The notes beneath the pieces are model-generated. The model saw only the letters and a list, made by a program, of their open reading frames with translations. It did not search any database and had not been told where the DNA came from. A stretch of 9,444 nucleotides of DNA, from assembly GCA_021835265.1 (NCBI GenBank), contig JAKBQK010000507.1, positions 1 to 9,444 of the forward strand, written 5' to 3'. Of this stretch, positions 1 to 7,100 are shown piece by piece. How positions within the stretch are numbered: position 1 is the first letter of the stretch; every line of letters starts with the position of its first letter. The DNA is from Thermoplasmata archaeon (GTDB lineage Archaea; Thermoplasmatota; Thermoplasmata; Thermoplasmatales; Thermoplasmataceae). Made by a program: the position numbers and the translations under genes.

Positions 1-441
1 TTCAGCCAGGCCAACAGGTTCAAGAACATCCTGGTCCAGATATTGGAAGAGGATGGATTCATGCCCATTTCCTCTGAGGTTGACCTCTCAGATGACATTG
101 AGGCAATGGTGGAATGCAAGTTAGGAAGACTCCCTGCAACAAAGGTTCACGTCGGGCCTCCTGTGGATGCACAGAATGCAATGGATTTCATCAGGAAATG
201 GTCTGGTGGAAATACCGCCCTGGGGCCGTATGTATGCGGTGACAGGCTTTGCGCTGATATACCTGTAGAGAAGCGAGAGCTTGAGGAAGTGGTAAGGGAG
301 CGCATCAATGGCTTTGTCATTGGTAAGAACATTGACCAGTTCAAGGCAAGAATGAAGATCATAGATCCATCAAAGAGCACTCGGAAATTTCTGGTGCTTG
401 GCAAATTCTACAGCAAGGTTCTTCCTGGCCTATCCCCCTGA
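1..441 (+). CDS. cca: CCA tRNA nucleotidyltransferase, archaeal class I, C-terminal fragment (5' end outside window)
   Basis: The reading frame is open from the first base of the window and ends at TGA 439-441, so only the last 146 codons are seen. The enzyme adds or repairs the CCA end of tRNAs from CTP and ATP. The fragment carries C-terminal features of the archaeal class I enzyme: a VHVGPPV segment, then NAMDFIRKW, then GPYVCGDRLCADI and a charged helix with ELEEVVRERI. The nucleotidyltransferase catalytic head lies upstream, outside the window. Base composition is higher in GC than in the central part of the window, fitting a core chromosomal gene. The 3' end overlaps the convergent MoaD/ThiS-like gene by 12 bases. 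Recognition is from motif memory, not a search; another class I family member is less likely. Confidence 0.85.
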   Translation, partial: FSQANRFKNILVQILEEDGFMPISSEVDLSDDIEAMVECKLGRLPATKVHVGPPVDAQNAMDFIRKWSGGNTALGPYVCGDRLCADIPVEKRELEEVVRERINGFVIGKNIDQFKARMKIIDPSKSTRKFLVLGKFYSKVLPGLSP

Positions 442-624
442 GAATATTTCCAGGAAGGTAACATCGTCAGAAGGTTTCAGTGTGTCAAACCTCGTTACAG
501 GGCTTCCATTTCTCACGCAGACGAAACTCTGCTCCTTCAGGTCCAGTTCTCTCATGACATCTTCAACGGTATTTTCAACAGACAGTTTACTCTGAAAGCT
601 CTTTCTACCTACGATCCTGATCAT
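430..624 (-). CDS. MoaD/ThiS-family ubiquitin-like sulfur carrier protein
   Basis: The product is 64 residues with a beta-grasp pattern and ends in Gly-Gly (EIFSGG), the adenylated and thiocarboxylated tail of MoaD, ThiS and archaeal SAMP proteins. These carry sulfur for molybdopterin or thiamine synthesis or tRNA thiolation, and SAMPs can also be conjugated to proteins. ATG at 624 is preferred over an upstream in-frame TTG at 654 because GGTGAT (636-631), complementary to the 3' end of archaeal 16S rRNA, lies six bases before it. An ATATTTAT stretch around 664-671 could be its TATA box. It is convergent with cca. Length and sequence do not tell MoaD, ThiS or SAMP apart, so no symbol is given. 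A molybdopterin enzyme lies at the far right of the window, which is suggestive only. Confidence 0.82.
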   Translation of the reverse strand: MIRIVGRKSFQSKLSVENTVEDVMRELDLKEQSFVCVRNGSPVTRFDTLKPSDDVTFLEIFSGG

Positions 625-636
625 TCCTGTATCACC
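625..636 (-). promoter_or_regulatory. Ribosome binding site fixing the MoaD/ThiS-like start
   Basis: On the minus strand GGTGAT (636-631) precedes ATG 624 with a six-base spacer. It matches the archaeal anti-Shine-Dalgarno sequence and supports the 64-residue product over the 74-residue TTG-initiated form. The main island genes instead appear leaderless. Confidence 0.6.
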
Positions 637-654
637 ATTTCTTAAATACTGCAA

Positions 655-929
655 GTGGTTTGGATAAATATGCCAGCAATGTAAATAGGTGTTTCATTCC
701 ATGTAAAATACTAGTTTACCTTCATATTTTATGAAAAATTGTTCAACTGAAAGATAGTCCGAGAAGGTTTTCAATTTCTAACTGACTTAGAACGACGGGG
801 TATTTAGCTCAAGAAACAAATTTCAGAAAACATACGGGTATTATGGGTTTCGTTTATAGCGGAGCTGATCTTTACTCCGCTCTTATGATAGTTGGTGATT
901 TTCATTCAACTGGGAACTGATTTAGTAGG
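655..929. other. Non-coding stretch between core gene and island, with one strong hairpin
   Basis: No convincing gene is seen on either strand. The only structure is a 7-bp perfect inverted repeat, AGCGGAG (858-864) and CTCCGCT (875-881), with a 10-base loop. Its arms contain GCGGAG and CTCCGC, the same sequences expected in the acceptor stem of the tRNA whose 3' end lies just downstream (967-973). It may be a relic of the lost tRNA 5' half or chance. A 25-codon ORF from ATG 844 has no further support. Confidence 0.45.
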
Positions 930-1148
930 GTCCATTTCCGTGGAGGTCCGCCGGTTCGAATCCGACCCTCCGCATTTTTTTTTGATATCATTGACATTGT
1001 GAGAACTATAGGTGTTATTAATAACATCAAAATTTGCTACATAATTTTTAATTTGTGTCTCAAAGTACTTGCTCAAGTTCAAGCCTAACCGATTACCTCG
1101 TTTAGTAAGGCTTTCATCAAACAACAGCGCCAGTTTCCTTTTCATCAT
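906..1148 (-). CDS. Ribbon-helix-helix-like small protein reading into antisense tRNA (possible integrase N-terminal fragment)
   Basis: The ORF is 80 codons. Residues 1-46 look like an RHH/CcdA-antitoxin-type fold: a strand with KLALLFDESL, a short helix, then GLNLSKYFETQIKNYV. From residue 59 the frame translates the antisense of the tRNA fragment (KKCGGSDSNRR and on to the stop at 906), which is not natural protein sequence. This arrangement resembles int(N) pieces of SSV-type integrases, where attP lies inside the integrase gene and its product reads through tRNA antisense. It could instead be an antitoxin-like gene whose true end was lost. TTAAATAATT at 1171-1180 is centred 27 bases before ATG, fitting leaderless transcription. 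No catalytic residues are present. Confidence 0.5.
   Translation of the reverse strand: MMKRKLALLFDESLTKRGNRLGLNLSKYFETQIKNYVANFDVINNTYSSHNVNDIKKKCGGSDSNRRTSTEMDPTKSVPS
930..974 (+). tRNA. 3' fragment of a class II tRNA (Leu or Ser type), probable attachment-site remnant
   Basis: The T arm is clear: stem GCCGG (950-954), loop TTCGAAT (955-961), stem CCGAC (962-966) with one C-A mismatch. It is followed by acceptor strand CCTCCGC (967-973) and discriminator A974. GGGTCC (928-933) and the long stretch to 949 resemble the anticodon-stem 3' side and extended variable arm of Leu or Ser tRNAs. No matching 5' half with a proper D arm is found upstream, so this is not a complete tRNA. A 3'-half tRNA fragment is the classic footprint of element integration by tyrosine recombinases. 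A split or intron-containing tRNA is an alternative I cannot exclude. The T-stem mismatch suggests decay. Confidence 0.6.
975..983 (+). terminator. T-run after the tRNA fragment
   Basis: Nine consecutive T's follow the discriminator base directly. This is the usual archaeal terminator form for a tRNA gene, and suggests the fragment descends from a real tRNA locus. Confidence 0.5.
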
Positions 1149-1170
1149 AGTAAATATATATATGTATAGG

Positions 1171-1180
1171 AATTATTTAA
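1171..1180 (-). promoter_or_regulatory. TATA-like box for the RHH-like ORF
   Basis: TTAAATAATT on the minus strand is centred about 27 bases before the ATG at 1148, the spacing expected if transcription starts at the start codon. A second AT-rich run (ATATATATAT, around 1154-1163) is too close to the ATG to serve it. Confidence 0.45.
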
Positions 1181-1220
1181 GAAGTTGCAGCGCTTAAGAA
1201 AATGTTGAAATAAATGGCAT

Positions 1221-1658
1221 TTAACCATATTTTATCCAGTTTTTGACCTTTTCCTTGCGCAGAGTTATCGTTTTCTTAAATCCCGATATTCTCAGTTTTA
1301 AGGCATCCCAGTAAAAGACTATTGAGTAATAAAACTCTGAAAATTCATCCTCCATTTTACCTGTCACGATTTTACCCAATGCTTCATTCGGGTCCCTTGG
1401 TATTGTTGCAATAGTCAGGAGTGTTCCCGCCACAGGAATGACTGCAGAGGCCTTATTTAAGGCTCCCCAAGTAAAAGTGCTCGTGCTGGATAGTGTTGAA
1501 GAACCAACTTGGGGCACATTATTTACGATTGTGCTTATGTTCTCCAAGTTTGTTTGGAAATAATGAATAGCTCCTGAAGCAAGATTTTGGAAGTTAATTG
1601 TCAGAAAATCATAAGCAGGTGTTGTGTGATGGAAAGCTAATGGCAATAGTTCAAGCAT
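1221..1658 (-). CDS. Hypothetical protein, 145 aa, one hydrophobic segment
   Basis: I do not recognise this family. The product begins MLELLPLAF and is rich in Ser, Thr and Asn up to about residue 63. It has one hydrophobic stretch near residues 67-87 (KASAVIPVAGTLLTIATIP) that could be a membrane segment or buried helix. It ends in a basic tail (FKKTITLRKEKVKNWIKYG). The ATG at 1658 is supported by CTTAATATAAG on the same strand (1687-1677), centred 24 bases upstream, implying a leaderless mRNA. It lies upstream of the RHH-like ORF on the same strand, but that ORF has its own box, so they need not be co-transcribed. It shares a 164-base divergent promoter region with the 238-aa gene. Confidence 0.65.
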   Translation of the reverse strand: MLELLPLAFHHTTPAYDFLTINFQNLASGAIHYFQTNLENISTIVNNVPQVGSSTLSSTSTFTWGALNKASAVIPVAGTLLTIATIPRDPNEALGKIVTGKMEDEFSEFYYSIVFYWDALKLRISGFKKTITLRKEKVKNWIKYG

Positions 1659-1822
1659 GGTAGTATATTATTGTTTCTTATATTAAGTTATCCAAAAAGT
1701 AGCTGTAATATTACTTACAGGTAAGAAATTACATTTTTTGAGTATACATTTTCTACAAAGTCAAAATCTTTATACATGTACTACTTTATGGTAATATTAG
1801 GGGGGTAAAAAAGCGATTAAGT
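1659..1822. promoter_or_regulatory. Divergent promoter region with several palindromes
   Basis: It serves the 145-aa gene leftward (box 1677-1687) and the RHH-like 238-aa gene rightward. Seen are GTAATATTAC (1705-1714, perfect palindrome), CTTAC-AG-GTAAG (1714-1725) and TACATGTA (1773-1780), the last overlapping a TTTATACA box (1769-1776). A second GTAATATTA lies at 1791-1799. That copy is centred about 28 bases before ATG 1823 and may itself be the TATA box. Palindromes of this kind are typical operators for dimeric RHH regulators, so autoregulation by the adjacent gene is plausible but inferred. Confidence 0.5.
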
Positions 1823-2539
1823 ATGGAACAAAGAAATAACAGAAGTATCCGCGTCAGCGGTACGACTGCTGAAAACCTTGAAAATTTAGGAACTATGGGG
1901 GATACTTATGATAGCATAATATCAAAACTAATACGCTACGGAAGCAAATTTGTTCAAGATTTCATTCCCATGGTAGAAGACAATCGAGATATAACAGAAA
2001 TTTTCGAGTTGATGAGGCTTTATTCATTTAATGGGGACCCAGAAAACTCGTTTCTGCTCCATCTTATACCAATGGATTTACCTTACCAGAGTTTTGAAGT
2101 GATAAACTCTTTTAGAACGGTGCTTTATGGTTGTTTTGATTTACCACGTTCCAAAGACAACAAATTGCCACACGCTACTGTATTAGAATTAGTTGTACCC
2201 GAGGGTAAGACGAAAAGCCATGGATACATAATTACTCCTCTGAACCACGAGGGATGGTGGAGTACATCCGGTGTGGCTTTACATTCTTATGTCTTTCTTA
2301 ACTCATTTACATCTGGCTATTCTGGTACTGGTCCCCAAATTCAAAGAATTGTCCAAGAAGAGTTAGATAAAAACAAGTCAAGTATAAAACATGTGGTAAA
2401 AACAGTCCACTCTATGAGAAGTCTAAATGGCCTATTTTATGAGATGGGCCCAATTTTAGACATCAATTTTCCAAATTTCGAAATGCATATTAGAGGTTTT
2501 GAGTTTGACACGCGATTTACAAAGGAAGTGGAGGAATAA
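1823..2539 (+). CDS. Protein with RHH (VapB-like) N-terminus and unknown C-terminal domain, 238 aa
   Basis: Residues 7-37 match the archaeal RHH pattern: strand RSIRVSG, a helix with AENLENL, the turn TMGDTYD, and a second helix DSIISKLI. The spacing resembles VapB-type antitoxins and RHH regulators (IRVS, then a G-x-T-[YF]-D turn, then a hydrophobic helix). The remaining 200 residues are not recognised. They include a Gly/Ser-rich stretch with NHEGWWSTSGVALHSY and SGYSGTGP. An antitoxin is normally under 100 residues, so this is more likely a regulator with a sensor or enzymatic domain. Palindromes just upstream fit autoregulation. ATG 1823 is the first in-frame start after the putative box at 1791-1800. 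The gene converges with the 53-aa Cys/His gene. Confidence 0.75.
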   Translation: MEQRNNRSIRVSGTTAENLENLGTMGDTYDSIISKLIRYGSKFVQDFIPMVEDNRDITEIFELMRLYSFNGDPENSFLLHLIPMDLPYQSFEVINSFRTVLYGCFDLPRSKDNKLPHATVLELVVPEGKTKSHGYIITPLNHEGWWSTSGVALHSYVFLNSFTSGYSGTGPQIQRIVQEELDKNKSSIKHVVKTVHSMRSLNGLFYEMGPILDINFPNFEMHIRGFEFDTRFTKEVEE

Positions 2540-2564
2540 TTGATCATAAGTATTCTTCCACAAC

Positions 2565-2590
2565 ACTCATTTTAATTTAAATGCATGAGT
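2565..2590. terminator. Possible bidirectional terminator hairpin between convergent genes
   Basis: ACTCAT (2565-2570) and ATGAGT (2585-2590) form a 6-bp inverted repeat around an AT-rich centre. It sits between the stop of the 238-aa gene (2539) and the stop of the minus-strand 53-aa gene (2622). Position is the main argument; the stem is short. Confidence 0.25.
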
Positions 2591-2621
2591 AAGAGTATTT
2601 CGCTGATACCGAACTAATAAT

Positions 2622-2783
2622 TTATCTCAAAATACTTGAAACTTCATCCATTTCAATTCCAACAATTTTCATTTTGTGATTCTTTCCGGCAGAAGTCATG
2701 CATACAATTTCATATCCACCATCGATTTTGTAAATGTGAAAACCATTTGCACCACACATGGAACATTTCAAAGAATTGGCCAT
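2622..2783 (-). CDS. Small Cys/His-rich (zinc-ribbon-like) protein, 53 aa
   Basis: This short gene encodes MANSLKCSMCGANGFHIYK followed by about 34 more residues and ends in SSILR. It has a C-x2-C knuckle (Cys7, Cys10), a further Cys at 28 and His at 16 and 36, enough to coordinate one zinc. The pattern CSMCG, an aromatic strand, then YEIVC is like a half zinc ribbon. The start is well supported: TATATATT at 2812-2805 is centred about 25 bases before ATG 2783, the leaderless spacing seen in neighbouring genes. It may bind nucleic acid or a protein partner; no function can be assigned. A longer plus-strand frame over the same bases (2676-2942) lacks these signals. Confidence 0.62.
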   Translation of the reverse strand: MANSLKCSMCGANGFHIYKIDGGYEIVCMTSAGKNHKMKIVGIEMDEVSSILR

Positions 2784-2804
2784 AAAACTCTTACATGTGG
2801 GAGG

Positions 2805-2812
2805 TATATATT
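2805..2812 (-). promoter_or_regulatory. TATA box for the 53-aa Cys/His protein
   Basis: TATATATT in the context GGTATATATTTC (plus strand) is centred 25 bases before ATG 2783. It is one of the clearest archaeal box A elements in the window. Confidence 0.55.
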
Positions 2813-2845
2813 TCTACTTATGTCTTCTACCACCTATTTCTTGAA

Positions 2846-2862
2846 CTATTTTATTAGAATGC
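2846..2862 (+). repeat. 17-base direct repeat, copy 1
   Basis: CTATTTTATTAGAATGC is identical to the copy at 3842-3858. The ATG near its 3' end begins a 27-codon open frame (MPIHTVDSENLP...) without a well-placed TATA box. Confidence 0.6.
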
Positions 2863-3054
2863 CGATACATACAGTAGATTCAGAAAATTTACCGGCTTCT
2901 TCACTTATAACCCAAAATAAGGATCGAGTTTGTCTGCCATAATTAGATGTATTTCATTAAATTCCCTAAATTAAGTAGAATTTCAGAAAAAATTTTTTTA
3001 ACCATGCTAAGTAGTTTACTATTGAAGTCTAATTTACAAATGAGCAAAGAAATA

Positions 3055-3062
3055 TTTTTATT
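3055..3062 (+). promoter_or_regulatory. TATA box for the multi-span membrane protein
   Basis: TTTTTATT is centred 25 bases before GTG 3083. It supports GTG as the start and a leaderless message; the overlapping ATG at 3081 is out of frame and stops after five codons. Confidence 0.5.
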
Positions 3063-3082
3063 AAAGCGCCTCTACTAATTAT

Positions 3083-3742
3083 GTGGCACTCACTTTAACT
3101 GTTCCTCTCTCACAAGTACAAACTCTAATCTTCATATTTCCCACCCTATTATTTTACATCAGTTTGCTCGCAAGATCAATAATAACTTTCTCCAAAGGTA
3201 ATGACCCTTTGCAAAATGCATTTGAATCTGCCCGTGATTTTTTAAACAGCCTTATAAGCGGGAAATCACAAATTATGAATACGTCCATTGGGGACTTTCT
3301 AAATAAAGCTACTGAAACTTTCAATCAACAAAAATTAAATGATAAGACTAGCTACGAAAAATTTGTTAAGGAGGTAAACAAAAAAAGAGACAAACACTAC
3401 TTATTTGGTCTCTTCATAGATTCGTTTGCTCTTTCTTTAGCAAATGGTGTGATAATCATGTTTCAATCTGACAACTTGATAACAGGTTTTCTTGTTCTCT
3501 TTGTTGGGGTGATTACGTGTGTAATCGGCTTTGCCTCAATATACGCAGGAAGCTCTGGAGGGGCTTCTTTCGTTGCATATATCCTCCTGTTTGGGGTATT
3601 CTTATCGGAATTAATATTCTTATTAACTTCAAATCCTGCTTGGCTAATTCGTGCACCAGAGTATTTTGCTATTATAACGGTAATAGGCGTAGCTTTGATC
3701 GTAGTCTTTACTAGAATTAAAGAAAGGAAAACAAAAAGATAG
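3083..3742 (+). CDS. Multi-span membrane protein, 219 aa, unknown function
   Basis: Not a family I recognise. Hydrophobic segments are seen at about residues 12-36, 106-127, 132-155, 161-183 and 193-211. Between the first and second lies a soluble, charged stretch of about 70 residues (FESARDFLNSL to VNKKRDKHY) that could form helices or a coiled coil. The C-terminus is strongly basic (RIKERKTKR), which by the positive-inside rule would be cytoplasmic. GTG 3083 is chosen because an in-frame leaderless-spaced TATA box precedes it. It lies between the Cys/His gene and the large ATPase but has a separate promoter from both. It may be a pore, transporter subunit or immunity/exclusion protein; nothing in the sequence decides. 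Confidence 0.75.
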   Translation: MALTLTVPLSQVQTLIFIFPTLLFYISLLARSIITFSKGNDPLQNAFESARDFLNSLISGKSQIMNTSIGDFLNKATETFNQQKLNDKTSYEKFVKEVNKKRDKHYLFGLFIDSFALSLANGVIIMFQSDNLITGFLVLFVGVITCVIGFASIYAGSSGGASFVAYILLFGVFLSELIFLLTSNPAWLIRAPEYFAIITVIGVALIVVFTRIKERKTKR

Positions 3743-3841
3743 AAAATGTCGAATAGAGTGGAACTGTAAAATGAATAAGTAATGAATACACTCTGGGAAT
3801 TCATGAATTCTTTCGTAAGTATATAAGCCTACGATACAATT

Positions 3842-3858
3842 CTATTTTATTAGAATGC
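3842..3858 (+). repeat. 17-base direct repeat, copy 2
   Basis: Identical to 2846-2862, 996 bases away and on the same strand. Here the ATG (3855) starts a 38-codon ORF that has a TATA box. Confidence 0.6.
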
Positions 3859-3971
3859 AAAACAAATGGGGTTTTCAAGAAACTTTTCATAATTTGCGAA
3901 GGGTCTTTCAAAATGTTAGATTACTTGAAATTTTAAGCAGCCCTTTAGTATATCAAAATGTAATTGGCTGA
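3855..3971 (+). CDS. Possible small peptide, 38 aa
   Basis: ATG 3855 opens a 38-codon frame (MQNKWGFQETFHNLRRVF..., ending QNVIG). TATATAAG at 3820-3827 would place transcription start a few bases before the ATG. The peptide is amphipathic with basic residues in the middle. There is no recognisable family and the length is near what AT-rich DNA gives by chance. It is listed because of the well-placed promoter and because its start lies in the 17-base repeat. Confidence 0.3.
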   Translation: MQNKWGFQETFHNLRRVFQNVRLLEILSSPLVYQNVIG

Positions 3972-4115
3972 AAATTTCCTTACAATAGAAAATTGGAAAG
4001 TTTTCTATAACTTTACCAATATTAAATTCAATAGGCTCCTGTTTTGTTTGGGTGGTTCCCAATTGCTTACTCACAAAAAATTAAATACATCTATCTGAAT
4101 AATTCCATTGCAACG

Positions 4116-7100
4116 ATGGATAAAGCTGAATGGATGAGAAAATTCATCAAAGAAAATCTTCAATTTTTAACCTCCACGCAGGCCACTGCCCAGATAGTCA
4201 AACTTAAAATTCAAGAATATAGGAGAGTTCATGAGCTCCAATCAAGCCAGAGTTTTTTTATTAGAGAAGTCGCAATTGAGCTAGCTAAATACCTACTCCG
4301 TGGTAAGAGTTATACTATTGAAGATTTCAAATCTGAAATTAATAGAATTCCATTTATGATGGAAAAGCTGACTAAAGATAAACTTGAAAATGTTTTCCTT
4401 ACAAACTCGATTCAGCCTTCGAGTTCAATTATTAATGAGGATGAATTAAAAGAGATTGGCAAAGTTAATAAAATCAATTTATTGGAAGATAAAATCAGAG
4501 AAAAACTCACTGTGGAACTGCAAGAAAAAAATAAGCAGGAAATAGAGCACTTAGAGGAAATGAGAAGGGAATTTGAAAGTCAAATAACGGCACAGCAAAA
4601 ATTCTATAGTGAGTTAGATAAAATTCCCCTAGATTTAGACTTGGACAAGATTCCGATTAAGAAAAGACCTGATGAAGAGGAGCTCAATTATGATTTCAAT
4701 AGTGAATGGTGGGAAGATGTAGGTCTTCGAGATAATCCCTTTCCGAATTTCAAAGGCATTAAGTATTTTACAAAGGATAATTACTCAAATGTAGTTGTAG
4801 AGACTCAATTCATTAAAAATTACTTGTCATACATTGAAAATTCTACCAAGTCTTTGATTGGTAGGTCAACACTTATTGCTGGAGAATATGGTTCAGGGAA
4901 ATCCACGATGTTTCAATATATGGCCTCAATAGCAGTAAGAAGCAGAATATTACCTATAGAAGTATCATTGAATCCTGGAAGGGGGGTATACAATTTAACA
5001 AACAGTATGCTCGAACAACTTTTAGACGTTGCTTCAAGAACAATAAAAGCCAGAGATGGTTATGATCCAAGATCTACGGATAATTCCAATGACCCATTGG
5101 TTTCTGTCGCCAATTTGTTGGAATTAATCGCACAGAATAAATCAACAGAGAGTTTTCTGATTTTTGTTGATGGAACATACAAAGGTCTTAAAGACAACAG
5201 TCTGGCGTTAAGCTTCTTACAACAACTTCAAACAGTGCAAGAATACTTCGATTCGAGAGAAATAAAATCTGGATTTCTTATAGCCGGTCCACTACCTTGG
5301 TTAAATGATTTGGAACGTACCCCTTCCTTGTCAGGTAGTCTGGATAGAATACAAAAGATGCCGGCAGTATCAGAAGATGATGCAATAACCGCTATCTTAA
5401 AAAGATTGGAGTTATTTTCCAAAGAAACTGATGTAGAAGGGCTGAAAATAGATGAAAGTGGTTTAAGACAGTTATTTAGGGTACTAAAGAAACGTCTAAC
5501 TACAGAGATAACCTTTAGAGACTATTTCAAAGAACTTGAAAAGAAATTGAGGGCTAGAAAATTTGGAGGCATCGGCATAGATGTATCTTTACACATTGAA
5601 ACAGTTGCTCTGGTGCATGATAAATTTTCAAAATCACTTCTCAGCAAAGAATTTCAAGCTATTTGGAAGGAATTATATAAGAGACCTGAATTAAAGTATT
5701 CTTGTCAGAGAGCTATGAATGGTTGCTACGGAAAAGGACTGGCTGAATCTGACACGATATTTAAAGAAAATGATATTGCACTGAGTCGGTTAAGAAAGTA
5801 TGGTTTTATCGCTCCAAGAAATGCACCCGGAAATGACTACATTAGATGGTATCCCTCCTCTGAATTTCTATACGTGACGAGTGAAATATGCAAAAGTGCG
5901 AACTTATCTCCTAGAAGAGTTATTAGAGCAATATTTGAAGAGCAAGAATATGTCAGGCAAGCTGAGGCACTATCACTATACTCAGGTGTTTTGTTCTTGT
6001 TAGATGAAAGAGCATCGGGGTGGCTCGATTCGTACCCAGAGATCTCGAAAATGTTGAAGGCGTGCAGGTCATTACTTTTGATGATAAGTTCAAACACTAA
6101 ATCTGAGGATAGACACAAGTTATCATGGAAGGACTTATCGGACTCTGTACGAATTTTGGTAGATTTGATTAATGAAAGAATTTATGCAAAACCTGACCCA
6201 CTTCAATCATGGAAGTTGTTTTCAGAATGTTGGATTGCCCCAGAAAATGTACAGACTATTTTAAAATATAGTGGTGAAAAGTATTTACCTGATGGAGACA
6301 CGCCATTTTATGGGCTTTTACAGGAACATAGCCAAGTAATTTCCGATTTGCTCGGACTTTTGACTGAATTGGTATCAGGAGAGGGAATTTCTCGAGTTAG
6401 AAATAGAGTCCTATCCTTTGACCAACTTAACAGGATTCATGAACTGCGTAATTTGTTTAATTCATTGAAATACAAAGAGGTCGCTAAAGGTTGCGGAGAA
6501 TTAATGGAAGATGCAATTAGAGATAATTTGTTCTATGCTTTAAGAGTTCTATATGGCGAAGATAGTGTAGATAAATTACCAAATGACCTAAAGAAAAAAG
6601 TCGAAGAAGCCTCTAAAAGGGGACACCCTCGACTTAAGGGAATGAAATATGGAAATTTCCTATACGCGCTTTCTCGTAGCGAATATGGTAAAATTTTGTT
6701 TAATGAGAACAACTTCAACATACTCTTTAAAGACTTGTTGACACGTGAAGAACAAAAGGAGAAGACAAAGGATAGCATTGCTCTTCTCTTCTCTCTATAT
6801 GATAAGGTTCAACACAATGCACCTCCAGACTTCTTTACGGAAAAAGTCTCTGAAATAGGGGAAACACTTCGGTTTCTCCCTAGATTCCTTGAAATCCTTC
6901 ATAAGGCAAATGAGAATTTAATAAGCATAGCTGAATCCTGCTTAAAATTTGACCAAGAACACAAAGGTTTCACATTTAAATATATGGGGAATGGGCATTC
7001 AGAGAGTCCAATAACGATTAAAGACGTATCAAATGTGGAGGCATCAAAGTATATTTGTTCAATTATTGAAAATCAAGAGAATCACCCTTCGACAATGATT

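Larger units (their letters stand above)
2784..3082. other. Intergenic region between divergent leaderless promoters
   Basis: It holds the box of the 53-aa gene at the left and TTTTTATT (3055-3062) of the membrane-protein gene at the right. One copy of a 17-base repeat lies at 2846-2862. Short minus-strand frames (for example from ATG 2943, and an open piece containing ISEEAGKFSESTVCIGILIK) are too short or lack starts to be called genes. Confidence 0.4.
3743..4115. other. Intergenic region before the large ATPase gene
   Basis: AT-rich. It contains a perfect 14-base palindrome GAATTCATGAATTC (3797-3810), a TATATAAG box (3820-3827), a 17-base repeat copy, a possible 38-codon ORF, and TTAAATAC (4081-4088) as likely box A for the ATPase gene, centred about 31 bases before ATG 4116. 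The palindrome sits ten bases upstream of the TATATAAG box, where an operator could act. Confidence 0.4.

Noticed and set aside
147..404. Minus-strand ORF inside the cca fragment
   Set aside because: Shadow of a well-supported coding frame; no family signal.
398..595. Plus-strand 65-codon ORF over the MoaD/ThiS-like gene
   Set aside because: Complement of the real gene; no start signal or family resemblance.
930..974. Idea that 930-974 is the att copy matching tRNA-Gln at 8431-8503
   Set aside because: Only the T-loop core GTTCGAATC is shared; acceptor and T-stem sequences differ.
2676..2942. Plus-strand 88-codon ORF
   Set aside because: Overlaps the 53-aa Cys/His gene, which has a leaderless-spaced TATA box; the plus frame has no promoter or recognisable sequence.
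3463..3804. Minus-strand 113-codon hydrophobic ORF
   Set aside because: Antisense of the membrane protein; hydrophobicity is inherited from the opposite strand's codons.
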